From DASXZH01 sp036502005 (GTDB lineage Bacteria; Armatimonadota; Fimbriimonadia; Fimbriimonadales; Fimbriimonadaceae), in assembly GCA_036502005.1 (NCBI GenBank), contig DASXZH010000039.1, positions 62,001 through 126,000 of the forward strand: DNA of 64,000 bases. Direction: 5' to 3'. A program made the translations under genes and the position numbers. Each line of letters starts with the position of its first letter. The stretch's first letter is position 1. Of the stretch, positions 42,382 to 50,507 are shown piece by piece. Under the pieces are notes generated by a model, which saw only the letters and a list, made by a program, of their open reading frames with translations, made no database searches and was not told the origin of the DNA.

Positions 42382-44700
42382 TTACTCCGTGACCGAATCT
42401 CCTCTCCTCTTCCTAAACGGATCGCTGAGAACGATTGCTTTAACTAGCGCGGAAAACTTGTAGCCGTTAGCGGCGGCCTTTTTCTCGATGCCATCGAGAA
42501 CGCATTCATCGGATGCGGTGAGGCCACGGCCAAGGGCGTAGGTCAACAGCTTTTCGCCCAAGGTTCTCACGAATAAGTCTTTTTGGCCAAGAAGGACTGT
42601 GGTCAGCCCAGTTGGGCCATTGAACTTGCGGCCATCGGGCAGTTCGCCGCTGGAATCGATGGGAAACTTCCCTTCTTTATCTCGCCACTTACCGACTCCA
42701 TCAAAGTTCTCCAGCCCAAATCCTAGAGGATCCATGCGAGCATGGCATGCCGCGCAGGCCGGATTTTTGCGGTGCTCCTCCATCATCTGGCGAAGGGTGG
42801 TCACATTGGCGCTAGCCTCCTGTTCGTTAATCACACCAACCCCAGGAGGGGGCGGAGGAGGAGGTGTGCCCAGAATCTCTTCCAGCACCCATTTGCCGCG
42901 TTTTGTGGGCGATGTCCTGGTTGGATTGGAGGTGACGGTGAGAACGCTTGCTTGGGTCAAAATGCCGGCACGCGGCGTGCCATCCAAACTTACTTTCCTG
43001 AACTGATCCCCGCTGACACCATCGATCCCATAGAGCTTGGCCAGTCGCTCGTTAATGAACGTGTAGCGTCCGTCCAAAAAGTCCACCACGCTGCTGTCGC
43101 TATCAACCACGCTAGCAAAGAAGTCTTTCGTCTCTTGGGCCATATCCTGACGCATCTGGTCATCAAAGGAGGGATAGGTAGTTTTATCGGGCGAGACGAT
43201 GGCCAGCTTCCGTAAAGTTAGCCACTGCGTTGCAAAGTTATCCGACAGAGCTTTCGCTCGCGGATCGCGAAGCATACGCATTGCTTGCTGAACGAGAATA
43301 TCCGGCTTCTCAAGCGAGCCATCGGCGGCGAGGGCAAACAGCTGCCGATCTGGCATGCTGCTCCAAAGGAAATAGGATAGCCTCGATGCCAGTTCGTAGC
43401 CGTTTAACATTCTCTTGGCGCTAGGGTCATTCGGCTTTGGGTCCGTCTCCACCCTAAACAGAAAACTTGGCGAACAGAGCGCCGCCTCGATCCCCACCTG
43501 GATGCCGCGATCGAACGAATCGCCGTTCTTCATGGCCAAGGGGACATATTGACAGAGCCGCTGAATCTCATCCGTTGTGGCCGGCCGTCGATAGGCAAGA
43601 GCGGCAAACTTGGTGAAGAACGCCTTCGCCGCTGCCGGCTCTTGGCCCGGCGCGGGCTCATTCGGAAGCAGTTGGGACTGGGTTTCTGGGATTGCGAAAT
43701 CCGGTTCCTGAGGGCCTTCGATGCTCACGCCAACAACATACAAATTGCGATCTCGATTTTTGGGATCGGGGTCCTTTGCGTTGTAGTAGTCGTTGGTAAA
43801 GGCCACCCCGATCTTATGTGGGCCAGCATAAATCGAGACAGGAATCGAAAAATCTTCCGCATCTTTGAACTTGCGCGACTTCACGTTGAAGCTGCCCAAA
43901 CCTTTCCCGTCCATGGTGATGAGCATGTTGGCCGGGTCAGGGCCGGCCTGGTCGCCGTAGGCCCTTATCTTAACGATGTAGTGGCCGCCCTTCGCGAACT
44001 TGTCCTCAATATAGGCCGTGCCATTGCTAAAGAATCCCAAGGCTTGCTCTTCGGCATGGGCAAACTTCCCCTCGGGAAACTTGAAATCCATCGGATCGAA
44101 GTATTTCGTGTCGCCTTCTCGGAGGACGATCGCTTTTTCTGCCACCTGCTCCGCCGCGTTTAGATACTTCTCCATCAGGAGCGGGGACATGGAAAGAACG
44201 TCGCTGATATTATCGAATCCGTAACCAACATCGTCGTTCGGAAAATCATCTGTGCCTTGAAACTCGACGCCAAGCAGATCATGTACGGTGTTTGCGTATT
44301 CGGCTCTGTTTAGGCGGTGGATGGTTACGCGTCCCGGATCAGCCAGTCCGCATTGGCTGTTCAGCACCTTTTGGATGTAAAGAACAAGCTCTTGGCGGCT
44401 GGATTCCGGGGGCTGCGGACTACCCACCGGCGGCATGTGCTTGGAAGCTAGATAGCGTGTTGCCTGGGTCCACACATCGTTCCCCTTCAGGATCGAGGCT
44501 TCCGACTCATATCTGGTGAAGTCGACGCCAGCCGCAGGCGAGGCGCCTGAGTGGCAAGAGATGCAGTATTTCTTTAGAAAGGGCTTAGCAAGGCCCTCGA
44601 AAGTGGCCGGTTTGGTTTGAGCCGGGCGCGCGTTTGTGAATAGCGTGGCAGCGCCAAAGATCGAAAGCGAAACCGCGAATAGGGTGTTCGACGCCTTCAC
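42382..44700 (-). CDS. Planctomycete-type cytochrome protein: DUF1587-DUF1595-DUF1592-DUF1588-DUF1585
   Basis: A 772-residue exported protein. A signal peptide is followed by a cytochrome-c-like segment with CISCHSG (about 46). The PSD/PSCyt string is recognisable: NRAEYANTVHDLLGVEF (DUF1587), AALAYRRPATTDEI (DUF1595), NGYELASRLSYFLWSSMPD (DUF1592), RAGILTQASVLTVTSNPTRT with a second haem motif CAACHARMDPLGFGLENFD (DUF1588), and a terminal LLTYALGRGL block (DUF1585). A poly-proline run (PPPPPPPG) precedes the second haem. Such proteins pair with DUF1552. Electron transfer or periplasmic glycan chemistry is suspected but not shown. Confidence 0.88.
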   Translation of the reverse strand: MKASNTLFAVSLSIFGAATLFTNARPAQTKPATFEGLAKPFLKKYCISCHSGASPAAGVDFTRYESEASILKGNDVWTQATRYLASKHMPPVGSPQPPESSRQELVLYIQKVLNSQCGLADPGRVTIHRLNRAEYANTVHDLLGVEFQGTDDFPNDDVGYGFDNISDVLSMSPLLMEKYLNAAEQVAEKAIVLREGDTKYFDPMDFKFPEGKFAHAEEQALGFFSNGTAYIEDKFAKGGHYIVKIRAYGDQAGPDPANMLITMDGKGLGSFNVKSRKFKDAEDFSIPVSIYAGPHKIGVAFTNDYYNAKDPDPKNRDRNLYVVGVSIEGPQEPDFAIPETQSQLLPNEPAPGQEPAAAKAFFTKFAALAYRRPATTDEIQRLCQYVPLAMKNGDSFDRGIQVGIEAALCSPSFLFRVETDPKPNDPSAKRMLNGYELASRLSYFLWSSMPDRQLFALAADGSLEKPDILVQQAMRMLRDPRAKALSDNFATQWLTLRKLAIVSPDKTTYPSFDDQMRQDMAQETKDFFASVVDSDSSVVDFLDGRYTFINERLAKLYGIDGVSGDQFRKVSLDGTPRAGILTQASVLTVTSNPTRTSPTKRGKWVLEEILGTPPPPPPPGVGVINEQEASANVTTLRQMMEEHRKNPACAACHARMDPLGFGLENFDGVGKWRDKEGKFPIDSSGELPDGRKFNGPTGLTTVLLGQKDLFVRTLGEKLLTYALGRGLTASDECVLDGIEKKAAANGYKFSALVKAIVLSDPFRKRRGDSVTE

Positions 44701-44813
44701 TTGCTTAGTGTATCTGGCTCATGGGGCAATAGGTGAAAAGTGATAAGTGAAAAATGATAGGTGGAGGGACGGAATTGAGCGTCGAGTGTTTAGTTCAAAG
44801 GGGGCAAAGACAC

Positions 44814-44967
44814 TTTAGAGTGCTCGAGCTTGATCGAGCTTTGGCAAGTCGCGACCGAACGCAGTCGCCAGCCAAATCCGACATTTCGCGCCAGACTAAA
44901 GCGCGAACAGGTTCGCGCACTCTAAAACCGGACAATCCCCAATCGAAATCGACAATCGACAATCGAG
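44814..44967. repeat. Inverted repeats and 'AATCGAC' heptad array
   Basis: TTTAGAGTGC (44814-44823) pairs with GCACTCTAAA (44917-44926). Inside lies a tight hairpin GCGCGAAC/GTTCGCGC (44901-44908/44911-44918). After these come four heptads of the AATCGAC type (44941-44967), the reverse strand form of the array at 34489. The whole sits between murQ and the DUF1592 gene, in a 274-base gap without a gene. Confidence 0.55.
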
Positions 44968-44974
44968 ATTCTCT

Positions 44975-45805
44975 TCATTCGCCGCCGGCGGCGGGGACGG
45001 GCGCGTTCAAAAGGCCAACCACGCGGCGAACGTTCCAACCATGGTTATCCAACATTTCCCAAGCCTCGTCATAAGTCGCCGTGGTGAGATCGTGCACAAT
45101 CCGGGCGCATCGCTCTTTAAGCTTCTGGTTCTTCGCCTTAACATCCACCATCAGGTTCTCGATAACCTTGCCCGATAGCACCATTGCGGCGGTGCTGATG
45201 CGGTTCAGAGCCAGCTTCTGCGCGGTGCCGGCTTTTAGCCGAGTTGAACCGGTAAGAACTTCGGGCCCGGTGTTCAAAACGATGCCAAGGTCAGCCTCTT
45301 TAGCCAGAGGAGTGCCTGCGTTGTTCACGATTCCGCACGTCCACAAACCCTTCTGGCGAGCGTGGCGCACGGCGGCAACCACAAACGGCGTACGGCCGCT
45401 GGCAGCGATCCCGATAACGATATCGACAGGCGTAACCGCCATGTCGTTTAAGATCCGCATCGCCTCGTACTCGTTGTCTTCGGCGTCTTCTTTGGCCATT
45501 GAAGCGACCGCGTTGCCGCCCGCAACAATCGCAATAAAGCTCGAGGAGTCTATCCCGAAAGTGGGTGGCATTTCGGCGGCATCGGCGGTGGCAATACGGC
45601 CACTGGTGCCCGCGCCTACGTAAATGATGCGACCGCCTTCCTGAAACGCAATAGCGGCCTTTTCGGCAGCCACGGCAAGGGGCTTTTCAGCTTCCTGAAG
45701 AGCGCTCATTACGGCTCGTTCCTCTTCATTCATCAAGCGGACGATTTCTCGCGCGCTCATCTTGTCCAAGCCAAAAGATCGGGGATTTCTAGATTCTGTA
45801 CTCAT
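44975..45805 (-). CDS. murQ: N-acetylmuramic acid 6-phosphate etherase
   Basis: A 276-residue SIS-fold enzyme that removes the lactyl ether from N-acetylmuramate 6-phosphate, giving GlcNAc-6-phosphate during cell-wall recycling. The sugar-phosphate loop is IIYVGAGTSGRIATADAAE, and the MurQ signature GPEVLTGSTRLKAGTAQK is exact. It is slightly shorter than typical MurQ (about 300). Its start overlaps the stop of a BadF-type sugar kinase by four bases (ATGA), which fits a kinase-etherase pair for muramic acid salvage. Confidence 0.93.
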   Translation of the reverse strand: MSTESRNPRSFGLDKMSAREIVRLMNEEERAVMSALQEAEKPLAVAAEKAAIAFQEGGRIIYVGAGTSGRIATADAAEMPPTFGIDSSSFIAIVAGGNAVASMAKEDAEDNEYEAMRILNDMAVTPVDIVIGIAASGRTPFVVAAVRHARQKGLWTCGIVNNAGTPLAKEADLGIVLNTGPEVLTGSTRLKAGTAQKLALNRISTAAMVLSGKVIENLMVDVKAKNQKLKERCARIVHDLTTATYDEAWEMLDNHGWNVRRVVGLLNAPVPAAGGE

Positions 45806-46683
45806 CCAGTAGCTTCTTTCGCAAGTATGACAGCCCCCATCACGGGTGCACGTTTTATTCTATGAATATTGATCTGCCTTCCACCTGAGAGTTCTTTAAG
45901 CCTAATCTCTAACTCTGATTCATAGATCGGTGAAATTTTCCACAGTCCTCCCGCTAGACAAACATTTGTTTCTTTCAAGAGTGGAAAATGCTGCTCCGCA
46001 TGGCTTATTACAACAGAAGAGAGTCTTTGCGTTTCATTTAACAGAAAATCCAGGGCGTAGGGCTCCTGAGAGGTGACATCTTGAGCAAACTGGGCGGCGA
46101 GCTTAGCCAGCCTTGGTGCCGGAGGGCCGCCGCGGTAAATGGCAGAAAGGAGAAGCGCCTCGTCGGTGCTGCCAAATAATGGGTTTAGGATGGCTGCCAA
46201 TTGCTGTATATCTTCGCTGTCCAAGTGATGTTGTAGAAACTCTCGTCCGTAGCGAAAAGCTGAGCCGTAATCGCCAAGCAAGTAACCTCTGCCGCCCGAT
46301 TTGAAAACGTTAGATTTCGGGCGAGAGCAAACTAAGGAGCCGGTGCCCGCAATCACGCAGATGTCGGTGCCGTTGGGACAGGCGGCTAGGGCCGCACAGT
46401 AATCCGGCTCGACCCGGATGGCCGAGTTCGGGAAAATTCCTTTTAAAATATTTGCCGCGCGTTCGCCGTCGTCGGGAGTGATAAGCCCGGCAAAGCAGCC
46501 GCAGACGTGGCTGGGAACGGGGCTGTTCCTCAGCGCGCTCTTTATATGATTTCGGAGCAGATCATCCGGCGTCGAAGTTAGGTTTGCCGCGCCAGAGTTG
46601 CCCCGAAATAGAACTTCGTCGTTTTCGTCGGTAGCAAGTGCCCTGGTCGACGAACCGCCGCAGTCTAATCCTAAGTAAATCAT
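45802..46683 (-). CDS. BadF/BadG-type sugar kinase (N-acetylglucosamine/N-acetylmuramate kinase-like)
   Basis: A 293-residue ASKHA kinase. The phosphate loops are YLGLDCGGSSTRALA at the start and CVIAGTGSLV near residue 110; an adenosine-site glycine pair lies in NVCLAGGLWK. It resembles GlcNAc kinases and MurK, which phosphorylate free murein sugars. Overlap with murQ by four bases strongly suggests that it makes the substrate for MurQ or handles its product. Confidence 0.85.
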   Translation of the reverse strand: MIYLGLDCGGSSTRALATDENDEVLFRGNSGAANLTSTPDDLLRNHIKSALRNSPVPSHVCGCFAGLITPDDGERAANILKGIFPNSAIRVEPDYCAALAACPNGTDICVIAGTGSLVCSRPKSNVFKSGGRGYLLGDYGSAFRYGREFLQHHLDSEDIQQLAAILNPLFGSTDEALLLSAIYRGGPPAPRLAKLAAQFAQDVTSQEPYALDFLLNETQRLSSVVISHAEQHFPLLKETNVCLAGGLWKISPIYESELEIRLKELSGGRQINIHRIKRAPVMGAVILAKEATG

Positions 46684-46720
46684 CCCTTTATGTGTGCCTT
46701 AGGACCATCGAGTGATCTTG

Positions 46721-46808
46721 TGTTATCCCGAACTCCGTGTGTTATTTATCCCGAATTCCATGTGCTGTCATCCCGAACTCCGTGGGTTGTCATCCCGAAC
46801 TCCGTGTG
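46721..46808. repeat. Four direct copies of 'ATCCCGAACTCCGTGTG'
   Basis: Copies begin near 46724, 46749, 46769 and 46791. The first and last share ATCCCGAACTCCGTGTG and the others carry one to three changes, for example AATTCCATG in the second. The same sequence forms both arms of the inverted repeat at 23103-23181. The spacing of about 20-25 bases suggests successive partial duplication of one arm. Confidence 0.75.
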
Positions 46809-46882
46809 AGAGATCTCCTCCATCACTGCTCAGGAAATCTCGAATGCACGGACGCAGTAGGATACCAAACCTCACCAACCTA

Positions 46883-47049
46883 CGGCCCAGACCCATAGGC
46901 GTTAAAATAAGCCACCTTGGCATTCCCGCAGCCACAAACCTCTCCCGAATGGAGAGGTCGGTGAGTCCGCGAACCGGGAGAGGCGCGAGTCGCAAACCTT
47001 GGAAATTATCTCTGGAAGACCTTATTTTAACGCCTATGCGGCCCAGACC
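46883..47049. mobile_element. 145-bp MITE with 18-bp perfect TIRs and 11-bp target duplication
   Basis: CATAGGCGTTAAAATAAG (46894-46911) and its exact reverse complement (47021-47038) bound a 145-base element without coding capacity. Both sides carry the same 11 bases, CGGCCCAGACC (46883-46893 and 47039-47049), as expected for a target-site duplication. Inside are CCTCTCCCG/CGGGAGAGG (46939-46947/46975-46983) and a tighter CCTCTCC/GGAGAGG hairpin. The insertion lies directly after the stop codon of the DUF1801 gene. An 11-bp duplication is longer than most insertion-sequence families make, so the parent transposase is unclear. Confidence 0.8.
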
Positions 47050-47502
47050 TCACTTCTTCTTTCTGCCTATCGCCTCTTGAACCTTCGCAATATAATCTTT
47101 GGCGGAAACACGGGCGATTGCTTGGCCGATTACTTCTAAAGGTAGCTCCTCTGCTTTTTTGAAGTTTAGGCATGCCTTGCCCATGTCCAATTTCTTTCCA
47201 GCCTTAGCATAGGCGTCTTCAAACCAGGAACGCATTTCTTCGTTGCCATAAATGGTCATCAAATGGAGAGACATGTAGTTTTTCTTGCTCGTGAGAACAG
47301 CTAAAGGCAGGGGGATTTTCGGGTCGCAATGGTATCCGGCAGGATACACGGAGTGCGGCACGTAGTAGCCAACGCCGCCATAAAGGACGCCTTCCTCATA
47401 GTCCTTTGGCAGATGCTTTAGGATGGTCGCCCTCACCGCTTCCATCGACTCGCGGCGGTCCCGCGGGAGGGTCCGGAGATATTCTTCAACACTTTCTGGC
47501 AT
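47050..47502 (-). CDS. DUF1801 family protein
   Basis: A 150-residue protein of the DUF1801/YdhG-like family. Landmarks are the N-terminal MPESVEEYLRTLPRDRR and RATILKHLPKDYEEGVLYGGVGYYVP, then KNYMSLHLMTIYG and ACLNFKKAEELPLEVIGQ. Some relatives of this iron-storage-like fold bind iron or nucleotides, but the function is not established. The MITE abuts its stop codon. It begins six bases from the end of the gene upstream and is probably co-transcribed. Confidence 0.82.
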   Translation of the reverse strand: MPESVEEYLRTLPRDRRESMEAVRATILKHLPKDYEEGVLYGGVGYYVPHSVYPAGYHCDPKIPLPLAVLTSKKNYMSLHLMTIYGNEEMRSWFEDAYAKAGKKLDMGKACLNFKKAEELPLEVIGQAIARVSAKDYIAKVQEAIGRKKK

Positions 47503-47508
47503 ATCTGA

Positions 47509-48162
47509 TTATAGGTTTTTCTCAGGCTTCCAGTCTTCGGGCACGACGAACATGATCATTAGATCTTCCGTTTCGTGGTCCTTGCCGGAAATGTGGCAAT
47601 GGTCGTTCGTGACGGACTGCTCCCAAAACGAGGAAAAATGTCGATGCATGAGCTCAAAAGACTTACGATCACCCGAAACGAAAACGGTATTTGCATGCGA
47701 GTGCAAATGAACTAACGGCCTCTCTTCGTATCGCCGTGGCCCTCCATTCGACCTTTGTTCCTGATCTACCTCTGGTATGGAAATCGAGAGTGTTCGGCCC
47801 CTCCCTTTGTCGGCGTATTGCCGGGCATCCTTCCATTCTGATGCCCTGAGTTGGCAAGAATGATGTGACAAGATCAAATCACATGGGGGCGCCACATCTT
47901 CTGCCCAGCCGACCTGGTCCCCGGTTTTCGGAATCCAAACGATCGAATCTATGCTAATGGCAGCTAAGGCCGCCCAAGTTGCCAGTTCGCACATCCCAGT
48001 GAAGTCGGCAAAGATATAACATTCGCCCTCAGACCTAGCTGAGAAAAACGTGCGACTTATTGGCGCGGTCGGTCGGTAAACAGTAATACGATTACCGTTC
48101 AAGGGCACAACAGATTCCATCACCTTCAGATCTGCGTATTTCATTCTCTTAAGATCGTACAT
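47509..48162 (-). CDS. Hypothetical protein
   Basis: A 217-residue soluble protein with no recognised family. The body mixes strands and short helices (ECYIFADFTGMCELATWAAL, SIVWIPKTGDQVGWAED). It is rich in histidine towards the C-terminus (PLVHLHSHANTVFVSG, HRHFSSFW, NDHCHISGKDHETED), which might bind a metal. It could start at ATG 48144 instead. The 6-base gap to the DUF1801 gene suggests an operon. No role is proposed. Confidence 0.6.
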   Translation of the reverse strand: MYDLKRMKYADLKVMESVVPLNGNRITVYRPTAPISRTFFSARSEGECYIFADFTGMCELATWAALAAISIDSIVWIPKTGDQVGWAEDVAPPCDLILSHHSCQLRASEWKDARQYADKGRGRTLSISIPEVDQEQRSNGGPRRYEERPLVHLHSHANTVFVSGDRKSFELMHRHFSSFWEQSVTNDHCHISGKDHETEDLMIMFVVPEDWKPEKNL

Positions 48163-48242
48163 CGTGGCCCTTCTAAAGGATCACATTAAAGAATAGTCCC
48201 AGGGCGTAAACTAATCGTAGAAATTCAAAGGAGAATCAAAAC

Positions 48243-49406
48243 ATGGCAAGGTACGTCAGGCTCGGCGAACTTCCCGCAAAGCATCACACCGTTTTTCGAA
48301 AGTCCGATGGAGGGCTTTACTCAGAGCAATTGTTCAGCACCCGCGGGTTTAGCGGCCCACTTTCTACCCTCTATCACATCCATCTGCCCACCGAAGTTTC
48401 GGGCTGGGAAGACCGTGGAGAGGCCATTCCAAAGTTCCTGGACGACGAACCGCTGCGCCATCGTCACCTGAAAACCGCGCAGTTGAAGCCCTGTGGCGAT
48501 GCCATCGATGGCCGAGTCCCGCTCATGGGGAACCAGGATGTCATCTGGTCACAGGCGAATGTCGCTGACCAGATGGATTACTACTACAAGAACTCCGAAG
48601 GCGACGAACTCCTTTTCATCCACGATGGTTCGGGCAAGATGGAGTCTCTGTTTGGCTCGGTTCAGTTTAAGCCGGGCGACTACCTAGTTATTCCACGCGG
48701 CACCATCTATAAACTCAACTTCGATTCCTTACCGGTCAAAATGATCGCCATCGTAAGCCACGGGCCCATAGAGGTGCCGAAGCGCTACCGCAATGAATAT
48801 GGCCAACTTTTAGAGCATGCGCCTTATACAGAACGCGATATCCGTCCACCCCAAACGTTGGAAACTCACGATGAGGAAGGCGAATTCAAGGTCCTTATTG
48901 CCGCTCGCGGAAGGCTCACCATGTATACCTACCCTCACCACCCACTTGACGTGGTTGGTTGGGATGGATTTGTATTCCCCTATGCCTTCAACATTAACGA
49001 TTTCTCGCCGATTGTGGGCAAGCTGCACATGCCGCCGCCCACTCATCAAACCTTCCAAGGGCACAACTTTGTGGTCTGCTCGTTCTGCCCAAGAATGCTA
49101 GATTTCCATCCGGATGCGGTCCCGATTCCTTACAATCATAGCAACGTCGACTCCGACGAGGTGATGTACTACGTTAACGACAAGTATGGAGCCAGGAAAG
49201 GTATCGAAATCGGATCTATCACGCTCCACCCGCTTGGCATTCCCCATGGGCCGCAGCCGGGTACGGTCGAAAAATCGCTTGGCGCGACAAAGACTGAGGA
49301 GCTTGCCGTGATGTTGGACACCTTCCATCCCCTTAAGCTCACGAAAGCCGCTATTGGAATCGAAGACGACGATTACTGGAAAAGCTGGAAGGTCCGCACC
49401 GACTAA
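48243..49406 (+). CDS. hmgA: Homogentisate 1,2-dioxygenase family protein
   Basis: A 387-residue cupin dioxygenase of the homogentisate dioxygenase family, which opens the ring of homogentisate in tyrosine breakdown. Landmarks are GDELLFIHDGSGKMESLFG and PGDYLVIPRGTIYKL, with the iron ligands placed in FHPDAVPIPYNHSNVDSDEVMYY and TLHPLGIPHGPQPG. It is somewhat shorter than classic HmgA (about 440). No fumarylacetoacetase or maleylacetoacetate isomerase gene is adjacent, so the exact substrate is less certain than the family. Confidence 0.82.
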   Translation: MARYVRLGELPAKHHTVFRKSDGGLYSEQLFSTRGFSGPLSTLYHIHLPTEVSGWEDRGEAIPKFLDDEPLRHRHLKTAQLKPCGDAIDGRVPLMGNQDVIWSQANVADQMDYYYKNSEGDELLFIHDGSGKMESLFGSVQFKPGDYLVIPRGTIYKLNFDSLPVKMIAIVSHGPIEVPKRYRNEYGQLLEHAPYTERDIRPPQTLETHDEEGEFKVLIAARGRLTMYTYPHHPLDVVGWDGFVFPYAFNINDFSPIVGKLHMPPPTHQTFQGHNFVVCSFCPRMLDFHPDAVPIPYNHSNVDSDEVMYYVNDKYGARKGIEIGSITLHPLGIPHGPQPGTVEKSLGATKTEELAVMLDTFHPLKLTKAAIGIEDDDYWKSWKVRTD

Positions 49407-49412
49407 TTAAGA

Positions 49413-49436
49413 ACGGCCCGCCAGAAAGCGGGCCGT
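49413..49436 (+). terminator. Transcription terminator hairpin
   Basis: Seven bases after the homogentisate dioxygenase stop, ACGGCCCGC (49413-49421) and GCGGGCCGT (49428-49436) form a perfect 9-bp G/C-rich stem with a six-base loop. The following CTCGTCTCTC is pyrimidine-rich but not a true T-run. It may also serve the convergent gene. Confidence 0.65.
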
Positions 49437-49472
49437 CTCGTCTCTCATTCTCCCCTTGGCTGTGAAAAGCTC

Positions 49473-49811
49473 TTAGTTGGAGGTGACGTCCAAAACGTGG
49501 CCGTCCTTGGTCACTTGCATCGTCCATGTTTTGTGGTCATGGGCCACCACTTTCGAATAAGCAGCGCCTACTTCCGTGGCGGCGCTGTTTACCACTCGGC
49601 TGCTAAACAAAGTAGCATCCATTTGCGCGAGCTCCCCCGGTCCACTTACACCATACGCACCAGGCACGAAACCCCTGATCATTAATCCCGTAAACATTCC
49701 GGAGACGAAAAGCGCCGCCAGCGTTCTTGGGGTGAACTCAAGCCGGCCGCCCAGCCGGTTGAGGAAGCTCTTGCGTTTCTCCCCGTTGTACTTCCTTGTT
49801 CTCTCTCCCAT
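49473..49811 (-). CDS. Small membrane-anchored protein
   Basis: About 112 residues from ATG 49811; the open frame runs to 50045, but its first 78 codons look non-coding and cross repeat sequence. A basic N-terminus (ERTRKYNGEKRKSFLNRL) precedes a hydrophobic helix (LAALFVSGMFTGLMIRGF). A mostly beta exported part ends TWTMQVTKDGHVLDVTSN. No family was recognised. It is convergent with the dioxygenase gene. Confidence 0.55.
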   Translation of the reverse strand: MGERTRKYNGEKRKSFLNRLGGRLEFTPRTLAALFVSGMFTGLMIRGFVPGAYGVSGPGELAQMDATLFSSRVVNSAATEVGAAYSKVVAHDHKTWTMQVTKDGHVLDVTSN

Positions 49812-49963
49812 ACAGAACATACTACAGCGCAGGAATTTTGCATGGTGTAGCCGTTTTCGATGACGATACATGCAATGACAAAAAACCTCAATCCTAGAAA
49901 CTTTGACAGCAAGGAGCCTAGTGGCGCTGCCGCAATCAACCCCGAAGGGTTTCACCAAGGTAG

Positions 49964-50104
49964 CCGGTGGTTGAGCGAGACAAACGGCGAAAGCCGCGAC
50001 GTCGAGCGACACCACCGGTAAGTGACCGTTCCGTCCATTCCGCACCCCGGAGGTGGCGCTACAAATCGATAACGGTTATTCAGCCTGAACACGCTTATCG
50101 ATTT
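49964..50104. repeat. Intergenic palindromic elements
   Basis: Two hairpins lie in the ~370-base gap between small genes. CCGGTGGT (49964-49971) pairs with ACCACCGG (50011-50018). A perfect 10-bp pair AAATCGATAA (50063-50072) / TTATCGATTT (50095-50104) follows. GTGGCGCT also occurs twice (49921 and 50053). The 'GGTGGTTGAGCG...ACACCACCGG' type is a familiar intergenic repeat form in environmental genomes. No gene is supported in 49812-50184. Confidence 0.5.
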
Positions 50105-50184
50105 AGTTAAGGGAATGTGACTGTTCCTGTCCGCGAACCCAAGATAGGTCCCGAGGAATTAACCTGAAAAACCTGGGTCTGGGC

Positions 50185-50481
50185 TCAATTTTGTTGTTCG
50201 GTTGTTGCATGGAACCCGCAAACCAAGAACTCAACAGCCTCATCAATCCAGTCGCCCATCCGGTTTTCCCGCAAAGAAACCCAGACTTTGTCTTTCTCGG
50301 GCCACCAAGTGATCTCCAAGGTTCCCTTCTGTCCGGGTTTGCGTAAATGCCAATGGATACAGCCCGCGTATTTGGCGAGAGTAAGAGCCTTTAGATCGAG
50401 GCCCAAATCAGCGGCAATCCGACTGACAATTGCTTCCACGTGTAATTGGTTGCATGGTTCTGCGAGGATCGTCTCTTTCAT
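50185..50481 (-). CDS. Small hypothetical protein
   Basis: A 98-residue protein with well-behaved codon use. A helical N-terminus (EAIVSRIAADLGLDLKALTL) is followed by a strand-turn-strand LEITWWPEKDKVWVSLRENR and a final helix GDWIDEAVEFLV. No family was recognised. It is divergent from the mannosidase gene, with only 26 bases between starts, so the two must share a very short control region. Confidence 0.55.
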   Translation of the reverse strand: MKETILAEPCNQLHVEAIVSRIAADLGLDLKALTLAKYAGCIHWHLRKPGQKGTLEITWWPEKDKVWVSLRENRMGDWIDEAVEFLVCGFHATTEQQN

Positions 50482-50507
50482 AACATCAAACCGGTATTCT
50501 CAGCGCA

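Noticed and set aside
49812..50045. N-terminal extension of the small membrane protein to 190 residues
   Set aside because: The added 78 residues are read from a palindromic repeat region and lack protein-like pattern. The charged head plus membrane helix begins at 49811.
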